NCBI GenBank assembly: GCA_030704615.1
Contig: CM060733.1
Coordinates: 32,924,001 to 32,984,000, forward strand
Direction of reading: 5' to 3'
Source of the DNA: Takakia lepidozioides
Lineage: Eukaryota; Streptophyta; Takakiopsida; Takakiales; Takakiaceae
Length of the DNA stretch: 60,000 nucleotides
Within the stretch, counting starts at the first letter, position 1. Each line of letters opens with the position of its first letter. The notes under the pieces were generated by a model. That model was not told where the DNA came from, made no database searches, and saw nothing but the letters and a program-made list of their open reading frames with translations. Below are positions 11,691 to 23,392 of the stretch, piece after piece. A program made the position numbers and the translations under genes.

Positions 11691-12781
11691 ACGTAGAGAC
11701 TGTTGGGGTGAAAGATGACCAGCTACTAATGTGACAATTTTGCACTGACTACTTTGTTGGGAATGCTGCTTGGTGTTACTCTGTAGAACTACTGATGACT
11801 AGATGATATGGTTTTAGTGACCTCAAACATGATGTTGCTTGAGTCTCACTTTATACCACTTTGAAGTTGTACATTGCAGTTCATTGACATGTTGGATAAT
11901 ATATCTTAATGATTTCTTTGGAGAGCAGGCTTCAAGGACCTGTTTGAATGCCGTGTGCTCTGCAAGAGACCAACCAGTTGTGTATTTGTTTGTCCTGTTA
12001 ATCACAGCACTTGAAACGAACTGTGATGGAAAGAGGGGGCAATTAAAATTGAAGCCTGACTGCCGCCAAACCTGTGCCCTTATTAGAGGAGAGTTCTTCA
12101 ACCAGGGAAGAAGAGTTTTATAGGAAATACCGGGGGACCTGCAGACTGTTCTACTGTCTCAGGGGCACATCAAAGAATGCCAGTCTGGTGAGTGTCCCAT
12201 TACAACAGAATGTGAGATTGCCTACAAGGACTTGAGATTAAAATTGGTGTGATTGTGCACATACTAGTGTCAACTGACAACAGACCAATGCCTGTGATCC
12301 AACACCAATCCCTGTGGCACCACCATTGGCACCACCTGCAAGTATCCAGAAAAATCTTGGTGCCAATGGTTGGATCCCACACCAAGATCCAACACCAAGA
12401 GCAGTATCAAGAGAGCCTATGGAAGGACCAGGAACCAGCAAGATCATCACACATTTTATTAAAAGAATATATGCAGGGGAGTGCAAGACAGGAGCATGAA
12501 CACCAAACAATCACGGTTTGTGATCAGCACAAACACTGCTCTGTCTGTTTCTTATGCTAGGAGAATTATAGCTGGATTATAGCTATCTCAAAAACTCACA
12601 ATCCAAAATATATGTGCAAGAATCAACACACTGGAGATCTACCTACAAAACTGGGCATCTACTTCCTCCAACCTCTTAGCATACACTCATGGCGGCACTT
12701 CCCGCGATGGAAAGTATGAAATCCAAGACTAAAAATTACCCCACTATCTGTACATGAGGAATGAAGCGCCAACATCTTAGT
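11691..12781. other. Convergent intergenic region, SAE1 / GH17
   Basis: This holds the 3' ends of two genes facing each other. The only structure I see is at 12318-12370. A 36-base segment there is identical to the GH17 intron 2 / exon 3 boundary at 13182-13218, and it is followed by GGTGCCAATGGT, which can fold back on CACCATTGGCACC. No further gene is supported. Confidence 0.6.
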
Positions 12782-15003
12782 CTATAAAAGCAAGAGCATA
12801 CTAAAAAGAACCACAGCTGCATAAATGGCTAAGATTCTTAAAACCTGTCTCCTTGATGCACCAGATGTAGGCTGGATCCCAACTATGAAGCGGCAGGTTC
12901 CCGATGAGGGATTCTGGGTTGTGACTTGTGCCAGGCCTTGGAAATTGCAAGCTGCAGGGTTCTGGTTATTGAATTGGTAATAATCATTGAAAGCATATGA
13001 GGCATTTCCCTCTTCCGTCAGGAAGCCACATGAAGACCCACTATTGAGGGGTGTACAGTCTGCATGTGCACATGCGTATGCTACATTGGCAGCCAGTTGG
13101 CTAAGATCACCATTCGGGTTCATTACACAATACTGTGCAGGCAAGTAGGGTACATACTTAGCATTGACAAGACTTGTGTTCCCACCATTGGCACCACCTG
13201 CAAGTATCCAGAAAAATCAGTAGGTGGGAGCATCACTCAGCAATAGAAGTCTCGAGCTTCTATTTCACACCAACCTGCACAGTTTTAGGGCTACCCCACA
13301 AGGGCTACTAAGAGCATTCTTTCAGAGGACCTATGCAGGTGTGCTGACAGGGACAGTATTCCCCATACTTTGTTTATCAACCCACGGTGGCATACCCAGC
13401 TACCCCTGGGTTTGCAACCTAAGAGTGCATAATCTTCCTAACAGCTGCCACCCCTGCAATTATGCAATGCATCCTATTGAGCCAATATACAGAGAATTGG
13501 AATGTACCTGTCAGATCAAGTTCATACTTAGCTACTCCATCATAAGAAAATATACCCCAGTGCCTCTCAAAGGGGCCTGGCAAGATACTCTTGGCATCCT
13601 CATCTAGCAGGCCAAATAAGTAGCCCTCGATCTGTACACCAGGCCGCAATGGTGTGCCTTTCCCACCCAGCATATGATTCACGAGCTCCTGATTGAACTT
13701 CTGCGCATATTGTATAGTAGCATAGTTGGCACCATCGGTAGGCCACCCAATCTCCCCAATGACAATAGGCATGTTTGGAAAACCAACACTTGTCAGAGCT
13801 GACACAAGCGCATCGTAGCTCGCATCGAAGACATTTTGATAAGTGTGAACACCATCCACGACAGGATTTGCAGTACCATCAAAGAATGCATAATCTAGAG
13901 GGAAACCAGGATTTTGATAGAGACTGAGAAATGGATATAAGTTGCAGCTGAATGGGGCTCCCGTGTTATTCAAGAAATCCACAATTTCAGTCATGAGAGT
14001 AGCTATATCACTGCGGAATGTGACCTGTGATGGGAGTGAAGCTGAGCTCAAAACATCAGCATTAAAAGGGACAGTTGCCTTCACAGTGTCTGCATGTCCA
14101 GCCTGCACCAGAGCAGTCTGAATGTTCTGGAGTGCTGGAAATGTTGTGTTCTGATATATTCCCTCGTAAGCTGTCAAAAATGGCTCGTTTCCCACCGCCA
14201 CATACCTGCCAACAGCCAAAGCATTTGTTAAAATTGCAATATAGTACTTAAGGTGCTGGGTTCTGCTAATTGTTCCCAATCTCCCTCTCTATCATTTCTT
14301 TCTCTCACTTCATTTCTTATTCCTTTTGCACCCCCAACCCCAAGGTCACCAGTGTGAGTAACTCCAGCTTCAAGCAATGTTTCGGGTGGTCTCTTGTATA
14401 TTTAAGCTGGCCCCCTAAGCAAATTGATATTTGTCTTCTCTTCCAGTTGTATACAACAGTAACAACTTTCTACCTTGCTTTGAGGTGATCTCTTTCTCAT
14501 TCTAAGCCGAGTGCCTTGTCGATGACCACAAAGCCACTGCATGCACAATTATGTCTTCATGTTACCAGTGCAGTAAGATTTACTTTAGAAAAAAAATCAG
14601 AGTGGGCCCTCTCACAGATAAGAAGCACTTTGTCAATGCCATAGACGACATACTTGATGTTCACGCCATTTTTGAACAAGTACTGTGTGACATTCTCACG
14701 AACCCAATCGGACGCAGCGGAGGGATTGTTGGCGAGAGCGTACAGCATATCGTTAGGGGCCGCCACCATCACCTCTATATTCGTTGACGCCATAGATCTG
14801 AGCACCTTAAAGTCCGCATCGAACAATTTCACTTTGTTGATGTTGTTATCCTGTAGCATCTTCACAACGTAACCCGGCGGCAGGGGATTGATGGAAAACG
14901 TCCCCCAGTTTATCCCAAGCGCATCCACCATTCCCTCTTGTAATGCCCACCCTACCACAAACATCATTACCAGCCCCGCGCATGCTTGCGAACTTCCTGC
15001 CAT
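12782..15003 (-). CDS. GH17 endo-1,3-beta-glucanase with X8/CBM43 domain and GPI-type tail
   Basis: Predicted to cleave callose (beta-1,3-glucan) at the cell surface, as plasmodesmal glucanases do. Three exons: 15003-14654, 14205-13508 and 13197-12782; phases join and the product is 487 aa. The N-terminus has a hydrophobic signal peptide (about residues 1-29) running into ALGINWGTFS, the GH17 entry. VAVGNEPFLTAY holds the acid/base Glu and VIGEIGWPTDG the nucleophile Glu. After a Gly/Asn linker comes the X8 module (LPAQYCVMNPNG, several Cys, SSCGF). The chain ends in a small-residue stretch followed by about 20 hydrophobic residues, which suggests a GPI anchor. The ATG at 15003 was preferred to one 48 bases upstream because it gives a normal signal peptide. 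Substrate is known for the family, not shown here. Confidence 0.93.
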
Positions 15004-15523
15004 CGTGGGCCCTCCCTTGGGCCAGATCGACCGTAGAATAAAGCTTCTCAAAGACGAAACCGCACCCGATGATCCACACTGTCAGTACACGCTTGCTCTA
15101 CAATACCGCTTGCAAATGCTTTAACTGTCGCTGCCTCGATTACTGCAACGAGGCTCAATGGCAGGACCCTGTTGCCGGTGAGGTGGAGTGAAAACCTCTG
15201 GAACGGCCTGAAGCTTCCTTATCTTTGCCGAGTCGTGGAAAATTACTACACGTCAGGATGTTCTGAAGGTATTCCTCCCTTTCAAGAGCAGGAAAGACTA
15301 CGCCTCCAATGCCCCACCGTCATCCCTCAAAGCTCTTCGACCGCCACCGCCCAAATGCAGCACTCTGATTGCTGGTTCCCGTCACTAGATTACCCACGCT
15401 AGGCTCCCAGGTTGAGCTCACAATGCCTAAATAACTGAGAATCAACCTCCAGGAAGAATAGACCCACGGTGTCCACACTCCTGCACACGCCATCAGCGTT
15501 AGCAGAGAGAACCCAAAATCCAA

Positions 15524-15549
15524 AACAGACAGACAGACAGACAGACAGC
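15524..15549. repeat. (ACAG)n microsatellite
   Basis: About six tandem ACAG units. Confidence 0.95.
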
Positions 15550-16223
15550 AAATGCGGGTGTCTTTAGTTAAACGAAAAGAGAAAGCGAGAGAGAGAGATG
15601 CTTACAAAGTTCAAGCAATCACAGGAAAGAAAACCACAATGCACTGCGCGGAACGAAGAGAGATTTGACCCCAGCCGAAGCTACGGTGTAGCATATGCGC
15701 ACCCGCCCGTGTGTCCGTCTGTGTGTGAGGGAGACAGAGAGACGAAGAGACAGCTGTAAAATCACAGGCAAGAAACCAAGGGCAGATTCAGGGCGAATTC
15801 TTTGCGAGCCAGCAGCAGTGCGAGAGATGGAGAGACAAAATCCACAAACAAGCCATCGCAGCAACGACCCCAGCGCGTGATCCGAGCAGCGGCAGAGCAG
15901 AGCAGAGCAGCGAGAAGAGAGAGAAGAAGAAGCGGCTGCGCAGACGATCGCTCGAACCAGGCAAGAGCCTCACTCTCCTTATTTTGTTTTATTATTGTTT
16001 TACCGAAATATCACCTGCATTTTATATTCCTTTTTCAAAATGGGCCTCGTTCAACGGCACTCTGCGCCGTAAGCTCTGCTCCCAACGCAGCCGCTCACAT
16101 TTGGCACGCTCTCGTTGGTACACGTGTCTCTGGATTCTGAATCTCATCGACATCAAATATATTTTCATTACTCAATTTTGTATTTAGTAAATTGTAATTA
16201 GTGTTCATCGTACCTATTCATGT

Positions 16224-16264
16224 AGTATGTATGTATGTATGTATGTAGGTAGGTAGGTAGGTAG
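16224..16264. repeat. Compound (GTAT)n(GTAG)n microsatellite
   Basis: About five GTAT units followed by about five GTAG units, then a T run. Confidence 0.95.
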
Positions 16265-17596
16265 TTTTTTTTTATTTATACTTTTGTATTCACTGTTTTG
16301 CTTTTCGGGGCCAAAAAAGCCAAAAAGAAGAAAAAAAAAACCCTGAAAGGGCCATGAAGGAACCAGAAACACAAAGCTGAGACTTCACAATACAAAGGCT
16401 CTGCTATGAGATAAATTGTCTTGAAAAAGGAAAAAAAACTGGAGCTCTGGTATCCGAGATTTGAACCCAAAACCACCTAGGTGGAAGAATTGCAGATAAA
16501 TAAATAAACAGAAATGTAAATACACTCGGTGACGTGTCACTTGGGAAGTATGTGTAATTAGAAAACAGATAATAATGATAATAATACTAGTTTTATCGGA
16601 TGGATGATTGGGTGGTGCAGGGTGGCGAAGGAGATGGCGGCGCAGTGATGGGACTGCTGCCGCGCATTGATGGCGGCCCGTTTGAACTGCGAGAGAGGGA
16701 GAGAGACGAGAAGAGAAGAAGGGTCGGTGGACGAAGGAAATGTCGTGTGTGGATTGTCGGTAGGTAGGCTTAGGAGGGATTGGAGACATGGAGTGTGCAG
16801 TGTTGCGGGGGAATGGGGGATGGGCTGAAGGATTGAGAGAGGTTTGTGTGCTGACATGTGTGTGATGCTAGTCCTGGGCAGTTGATAGCAAGGAGCGGAG
16901 GTGTGTAGATGGATCGAAGGAGGGAGTCAGCGACAGTAATTCACAGGAGGACGAAGTGAGTGCGCACGAGTTGATGTAGTTATCATTGGAATTGGGTTAC
17001 CTCTTCTCTCTGCGCGTGCATCCAGCTATGGCCTTCGGATTTCCGCAACGGGCGGAAAAGCAGCTGGATACCTTCGGCCTTTTTGTGTAGCAGATTTTTG
17101 GCTGTCTTCCCCGTTAGCGCTGATTTGTCCCTCTCGTGGATCGCTACTGGGTACCCCTGAATGCGGGCCACTTTGCTGTCGAGCCCCAAGGAGAGGTCGG
17201 TTTCTGTTTCCAGTGAGTTCAGTGAGACGCAAACTTGGCATTTCATGTAGAGATTCTTTTATAAATTGGGAGTCTGGCAACAAGCGATTGCTGGCGAGAT
17301 GTAGTAATTCATATAATCTGCTGTAACTTGGATTCACGGTGATTTTTCTTAAATGATCCCGTCTTCATCCGCCGGTCACAAGACGCTGTATGTTGATGTC
17401 ATCAAACAGTCACCGAGTGAATGGATCCTCTGGTATCAGCAGGGCAAGTTTGTTGCGATCAATGACGAAATTATGCCCTTGCAAATAAGTCAAACTCTAA
17501 GCCAAGCCCTGTTACTGCATTTGTCAATTTTCTGTTAGTGAATGAGCCTCACATGTGGCCTAAGTACAGCTCTTCTGCGGAAATTTACAGGACAAG

Positions 17597-20500
17597 ATGC
17601 ATGATTCACAGGCGATGGAGCACTGGGACGGGTTGGCACTGAGTCAGCAGCTGAGCGAGGTCTGCCTTGACAAGCCCCTGGATTCCCTCAATCAGGAGGA
17701 GCATACAGTGGCAGACGCACATGATGTGGCTGTAGAGGACAGCGTGAATCTTGCAGACAATCACGAGCCACATGACTACATTGGCAGCCAGGACTTCTTC
17801 TGGTACCTGTCGTTCCACAATCTGTATGCAAGGCTGCTATTTAGCGCCAATCAACAAATCAGTTGTTCATTCAGGTCAATTTGCGGTGGTTGCATCTATT
17901 GATTACGAGACTTGGTGCAACTGATGTGTATTTCAGTGTGATGATTTATAGACGGATGCAATGAACTAAACTGCTCATTTCTCCCGTATGAAACTTGAGG
18001 CTAAAATCTGTAGACAGGGGTCTGAGGTTTTCTGTACGGACATAGTTCTGAATGTCACAATCGGAGAATAGCAAGCAGGTTCCTTCCTTGTCCCTACCTG
18101 GTTTCTACAGATTGCAGCATTAGCAGAGAAATGGATTCTGATTTCAGAATCGACTTTTGGGACTGGATTGAAGGGAAATAGCTTTTCTGTTCAGTCAGCA
18201 AGGATATTGATTGATGGTTGTGATCTTTTGGGTACAGCACACCAGATTTCATCACTCCAGTTGAGCAACAGTTTTCAGTCGATTTTGACAATAAGGTACT
18301 GTTATCATGGTGAAACTCTACCCAAACTGCTACATGCAAGCCTAGTGCTGCTCAGATGATTCGCTTGCATCACAAATCGTTTTACAAAAAACTAATGGCA
18401 AAGTAGATTTATCATGTGGGCCATCCCCCAATTATCCTCCACCGACTATGGGATCTGCATATCTCTTGTGTCTCTGAGATATGAGCAACACTTTCTCCAA
18501 GCATCACGAGGCAGTACAAATAGACACAGCTGCCAGTATAATTCAACCAGTGGGATTTGTCCTTACAGGAGTCTATACTCGACCAACGGTCAACTTTTGG
18601 ATTGACACCATTGCGAAGTAAAAGGCCAAGGCCAGGTAAGAGATCTACCGGAAAGCTGTGAAGCCAAGGTGTCATTCCAAGTTCCTGTGCTGTATTGATA
18701 ATTAGAACTTATCTTTATTTGCAATTTTGCACTACATGCTGTCAGTGAAAGAGTGTTCTTTTGAAGCTGTTTAGCTTCCGACCTCATGATGGCCAACCAG
18801 ACCAATCTCTCTGTCCGAATTTGAGCTTAGAATGTTTCTACCCACTGTCTGTAGCCTACTCCTAGGTTTGATTGCTGTTATGGCTTGGCATATCATCACA
18901 ATCCTGCAGCTTTTGGAGCTTCTGAGTCCAGCTAGAAAACTGTTAAGGTTATTGACACAGGAATCTGCGGGTCATTCACCATGTCCAAGGCATGAGTATG
19001 TCATGCTATTCAGGACACTCTTTTGTGCACCCTCTCAAGGTATCCCTCTGATTGGTTGTGACTTGTCCAGACACACTACATAGGCAATACCCATCAACCT
19101 GGCTGAAGGAAGACCAGACAAGCACACATCCGGAGGGCCCCCTGGTGGGAGATGAAGGTATCCCATCAACAGAAAAGAAATCACAACTGCAGGGAAGTTC
19201 AGGCTACTCTGCACCAATTTCCCGTGCACGGCTGACCTCCATGCGCCGGCGTGTGCAATCTCCAGTCTCCATTCGGAACCCCTTTTTGCAGGGAGTACCA
19301 GAAGACAATCTGGATGCTTTTAGCAAGTTGAGATCACAAGGTATACAATGGCACTAGCAGAGTTCCAAGCATCTTCATTTCAATCTTGTTAGTAGTTGTT
19401 GTTTTGGAAGGCAGGGCTGAATTTGGTTTGCAAAGCACTGGCTGCAGTCAAACCAGTGCAAATCAATAATTGAGATTTGCCAACTCCTGTGTACTGTAGT
19501 GCTGGCAATGGTCTTTTACTGTATGTTTTCCAACATGTGTCCAGGTTCAAATAATTGTTGTTTGTTGTGGTTGCAGCTCATCTGTCACCAATGTTTGGGC
19601 AGAACAATGTTTCCCGTTACCGGGAAGATTTTCACGAGATTCAGGTCTTGAAATTTGGGTTGTCTCTCTCCCTCTCACACACACACTCGTAGGCTTTCTG
19701 GGCACAAAAGATATGCTCTTTTTCTCTCCTTTGTGCTACTCACCTTAGTGTGACCCACAGTCGAATCACAGTGATATGTGCCACACATGATGTAGATCAT
19801 AGTTCTGGGATCAAAATTGTGTTGTCTGGCATGGTCACCACCCTTATTTATCAACACTCTATTCCCTGTTGCTCGGTAGCTGTTGGCTGTATGTGAGTGC
19901 CATGTACGCACCAAGTACCATGGTGGGTGGAGACTGGAGACCCAGTGAGGTCCTTGAGGGGAGTATGTCAACAAGATACATAGTGATCGAGGAGTCTCTG
20001 TCCTGTACTAACATGTTTGGTCCCTTTGGGCTTCCCATCTATTTATCAAGTTTTTCATTAATCTCTCGCTGATGGTTGGCACCCCCAACTTTTCTGCCTT
20101 GTTTTCATCCCATAAGTGCCAGTGACAATGGTGAATTGCTGTTCCTATTCTTTCTTTCTTTCTCTCTTCCCCATAAGCTCTATGAGCTTTCCGCGGACGT
20201 TATAAAGCATTCATTTCATTTCATTTCTCTAAGTTTAATTTTGTTTCATTTCTCTCAGTAATGAAGTTGCTTTTTTTATTTTCCTTTTACTATTCCTGGT
20301 AAGCCACCTGTGGTGACGAAGATTTTGGTGATGTGAGTACCAATTCACGTGCATGTCAAGTAGGCTATGGCAATCTAAGTCTAATGAGTGCAGATCCTTG
20401 TCTTCTGTCTCCCGTCCCCCAAAACAAGTACCCACTATCAATGGTTCAGGGAGGTGTTATTGAAATTCAGTCCTTTGCTGTCAACTTCTGGTAAAATGCA

Positions 20501-22304
20501 GGAAATTGGACATGGTGATTTCAGCCGTGTTTTCAAAGTCCTGAAGCGAATTGATGGGGCCCTTTATGCAGTTAAACGTACACTTCACCAACTGCGACTA
20601 GACAGTGAGAGGTGCTGCTCTATGTTCATTTGTATCTGTCATGGAAGTGAGTGAAAGCAGGAACTGACCTTGTCCGGCTGCACTTCTACCAGCGATGATC
20701 CAGTATGAGGAATGATAGGTCTCCTGTGTTTAGTCAACAATGAAATGAACGACTGAAAAGGAACATAACATGCTTCTAGAAGACTTACTCAGTGGTGCTG
20801 GCAGTGCAGGAGGCGAGCACTCACGGAGGTGCAGGCACTGGCAGCTGTAGGTGAGCTGACTTCACTAATGTGGTGGTGGAGGAAAGTAGTGATTTAAGTT
20901 GAGAATCCTGGTTTGCTCTAGGATATCATTAAGAAGCTGGTTGGTAAGATGGATTGTTGGCCATGAATTCATGAGATTCTCCATGGTCATTTGGAAGTTT
21001 CTGTTCTCTAGGCTATCAAGGTTGTTGTCAAGGGGTCAAGCAAACAAATTGACCTAGATCTAACCATTGGACTTGGCTCAATTTTTCAACTACTACATGT
21101 GTGCATTGTGATTGGATGACTCAGGAGCCCATGAGAATGTGGTGAGGTATTACACAGCCTGGTTCGAGAATGACTATCTCTACATCCAAATGGAGCTCTG
21201 TGATCACAACCTTACACAGCTGCGAGCTTCTGATCCAGTTGCATCACTTGAATGCACCTTGCTCGAGACCATGCGGCAGGCAAGTTCAGCCACAATATTC
21301 AGCTGTACCTCTTCTAAAAGTCGGTTCTCCCCTGCAAATGTCACATTGTTGTCAGAGATGCTGAGAATCTCGTTTATGAAGTCTACCCAGTAGGTGGTCT
21401 AGTCAAATTGTTGTGACTGTTCTAAGTTAAGTGTTGAAATGCTGCCAGATAGCAAAGGCACTCTCACTTATTCATTCCAAGGGCCTAGTCCACTTGGACC
21501 TGAAGCCAGACAACATTTACATCCTCAATGGCATCTACAAGCTAGGCGACTTTGGAAGGGCCACATGCACTGATGGGAGTCTGATAATTGAGGAGGGTGA
21601 TGGGCGCTATATGCCATTGGAAATATTGAATGATGATCACAGCCAGCTCCAAAAGGTGGACATGTTTGCGCTTGGGGCGTCAATATATGAGCTTGCAAGG
21701 GGCTCACCACTGCCTTCTTCTGGGCCCAGCTTCCAGGCTTTGCGGCAGGGGAAATTGACACTGCTCCCAGGCTTCTCTACAACATTTCAGTCTCTTCTCA
21801 AAGTGAGTGTGCACAAGATTCTATTTGCCTGTCTGATTATTGTGGATAGACTCATGGATTTCGTATGAATTTGGCAGTCCAACAATGGGAGTTTTTTATA
21901 AGTGTGTTTATGGGGAACTTGATGGCTCATTTGCACTGGAGGATTTACCACAGCTTCTCTTAAGTTGCTGGTCTGCCATGGATATGGACAGAGAGGGCAA
22001 GGCAATGGAGTGCTAGATACCTGTAGCTAGGCATTGACATTTTAGTTGAACATGCAAATGTTTTGCATGTGTGCAATTTGCAGTAGGTTCTGCTTCTTTA
22101 TTGGAGGTTTCTTATCCAGATGTTTGCAGTTGCAACATCTGCAAGCTTAAAAAGTGTATCAGTTGCTAAAAAAATTATGGGTGGATGGTGATGCAGGGAC
22201 TCGTGAATCCCAACCCAGTACAAAGACCCACAGCAGACGAATTGCTCCATTTTTCCATCTTTGATGATGACATTTGTGGGTCTAATTTAGTCAAGCTCAG
22301 CTAG
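17597..22304 (+). CDS. WEE1: WEE1 cell-cycle checkpoint kinase
   Basis: WEE1 phosphorylates the inhibitory Tyr of cyclin-dependent kinases and, in plants, acts mainly in the replication/DNA-damage checkpoint. Ten exons: 17597-17802, 18238-18295, 18569-18635, 19071-19340, 19577-19644, 20502-20611, 20810-20850, 21125-21279, 21449-21802 and 22197-22304. Phases join throughout, giving about 478 aa (Arabidopsis 500). The N-terminal region keeps plant WEE1 blocks, SQDFFCTPDFITP and a distal SRYREDFHEI. The kinase domain has the loop IGHGDFSRVFKV, YAVKR (catalytic Lys), HLDLKPDNIYI (catalytic Asp), LGDFG and GDGRYMPLEIL. The intron after exon 8 has a GC donor (GCAAGT). The first exon is least certain: an acceptor-like TTTACAG lies 7 bases before the chosen ATG, so an upstream coding exon is possible. 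Confidence 0.93.
20168..20215 (+). repeat. Intronic hairpin repeat, copy 3 (clearest)
   Basis: In the WEE1 intron 19645-20501. It reads CCCATAAGCTC-TAT-GAGCTT, then TCCGCGGACGTTATAAAGC, then TTTCATTTCATTTC. AAGCTC/GAGCTT is a 6-bp stem with a 3-base loop. It is preceded by a CTTT-repeat tract. Confidence 0.8.
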
Positions 22305-23392
22305 ATTGAATTGAGCTTCTCTCTACTTATAAACGAGAAGACTGTCACAAGGATAGTAACTGTTGATTCTGTCATTAAGAATCAGGATGCAAATCAAAGT
22401 GGCTTGCCAGTGACCTTCCAGATGTCACTGAGCAAAGAAATCACTTTCCAAAGGTAAGTTAATCATTTTAACTTTTTGGTCTTGGCTCTTTGCTCTTTCG
22501 CCAAGAAATTAGCCCAGTGGTAAGGGCATAAATTACTTCATTAGTGGTTGCGGGTTCTAACTACATGCTGAAAGTCGTAAGGGTGTCCACCTTCCACTGA
22601 AAAGTGGTAACCCTTTGGGATCAAATAACACCATAATTTATGCGTGCTTTGGTAACACATCCACGTATTTGGTTGTTTCATTTTGACAATTCAAGGTTGT
22701 TTATCCGGAGAAGTTTATGTAGACAATTCTAGGTGGCATATTGGGAGAAGTTTACCATAAAGTTTCCATAGAAATCCATATCTTAGCTGCTCTAGTAGGC
22801 AGCCAATCCTCTTTCCGCAGGGATCTCTTAGGACAGTTGCAGCCTAGAGTGTCCTCAATTTGGTGTCCCGGCATACTTTATGACCCATGCAAGCACATTT
22901 CTATGAAAGTGAGGACTTGGTATCATGCTGCCTGTACATATCCTCCCTCAAGCCTCATCACAAAATATTTTAATCCCCGAAAGTATTGGACTTTTTAAAA
23001 AGTCCCTAAGGGTCCATGTGTAACAGTCCTTAACAAACATCATCATTATGTTTTTCTTTTTGTCATTATTTCGATCAACACAAAATTCTAGCGAGGACTG
23101 AAGGCCGGTTAGTTTAGCAAGGGCTGCCATAGTGCCACGTCATCGTCATCACCGTCACGTCATCGCCATTGTTGTCAGCTGTGTCATCGCCATCAATTGT
23201 TTTTGGAACCTGCCCAAAAAGCCCGAAAATACCAGAAGTGTTTTGTAGCGCACCGAGGGATGATGATGTCACCGTGTTTTTTGGGCGCGGAGGGGTTTCA
23301 CACAGCGATTTCAGAGGGGGATCTTACATGGTGGATGCTGCACAACCTTTTTGCATTTCAAAATGGGGATGGGCTGCAGTTTGAGGATTCCA
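22305..23392. other. Intergenic region downstream of WEE1
   Basis: Apart from the SINE-like unit at about 22500-22700, this stretch holds imperfect GTCATC repeats at about 23136-23195 and no supported gene. The open frames at 23169-23397 show no family motif and run up to the edge of the next element. Confidence 0.5.
22500..22700 (+). mobile_element. tRNA-derived SINE-like unit
   Basis: Positions 22510-22527 (TAGCCCAGTGGTAAGGGC) resemble a polymerase III box A and 22551-22563 (CGGGTTCTAACTA) a box B, about 35 bases apart as in tRNAs. The sequence between and around them does not fold as a tRNA gene. A unique body follows to about 22700. Ends and target duplication were not resolved. Confidence 0.55.

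Larger units (their letters stand above)
15004..17590. other. Intergenic region upstream of GH17 and WEE1
   Basis: Both flanking genes start away from this 2.6-kb stretch, so it should hold both promoters and 5' UTRs. Visible features are two microsatellites (15524-15549 and 16224-16264), GA-rich tracts around 15580-15940, and T-rich sequence near 16260-16440. Open frames here are short, lack family motifs and overlap low-complexity DNA. A non-coding first exon, or one with a few codons, for WEE1 could lie here, for example ending at the GTGAGT near 16969. Confidence 0.5.

Noticed and set aside
16440-16490. tRNA-like T-arm (GGGTTCAAATC on the minus strand)
   Set aside because: No matching box A, D-arm or acceptor stem, so neither a tRNA gene nor a SINE could be supported.
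16907-16969. Upstream WEE1 first coding exon (short ATG frame before a GTGAGT)
   Set aside because: Possible, but no conserved WEE1 sequence in it and no unique in-phase acceptor; left as an option in the region note.
18940-18995. Extra WEE1 exon containing a Ser-Pro-Cys-Pro-Arg word like Arabidopsis WEE1
   Set aside because: It is out of order with respect to the other WEE1 blocks, and the exons 18569-18635 and 19071-19340 join in phase without it.
23136-23195. CRISPR-like array from GTCATC repeats
   Set aside because: Units are too short and continuous, with no spacers; an ordinary minisatellite-like stretch.
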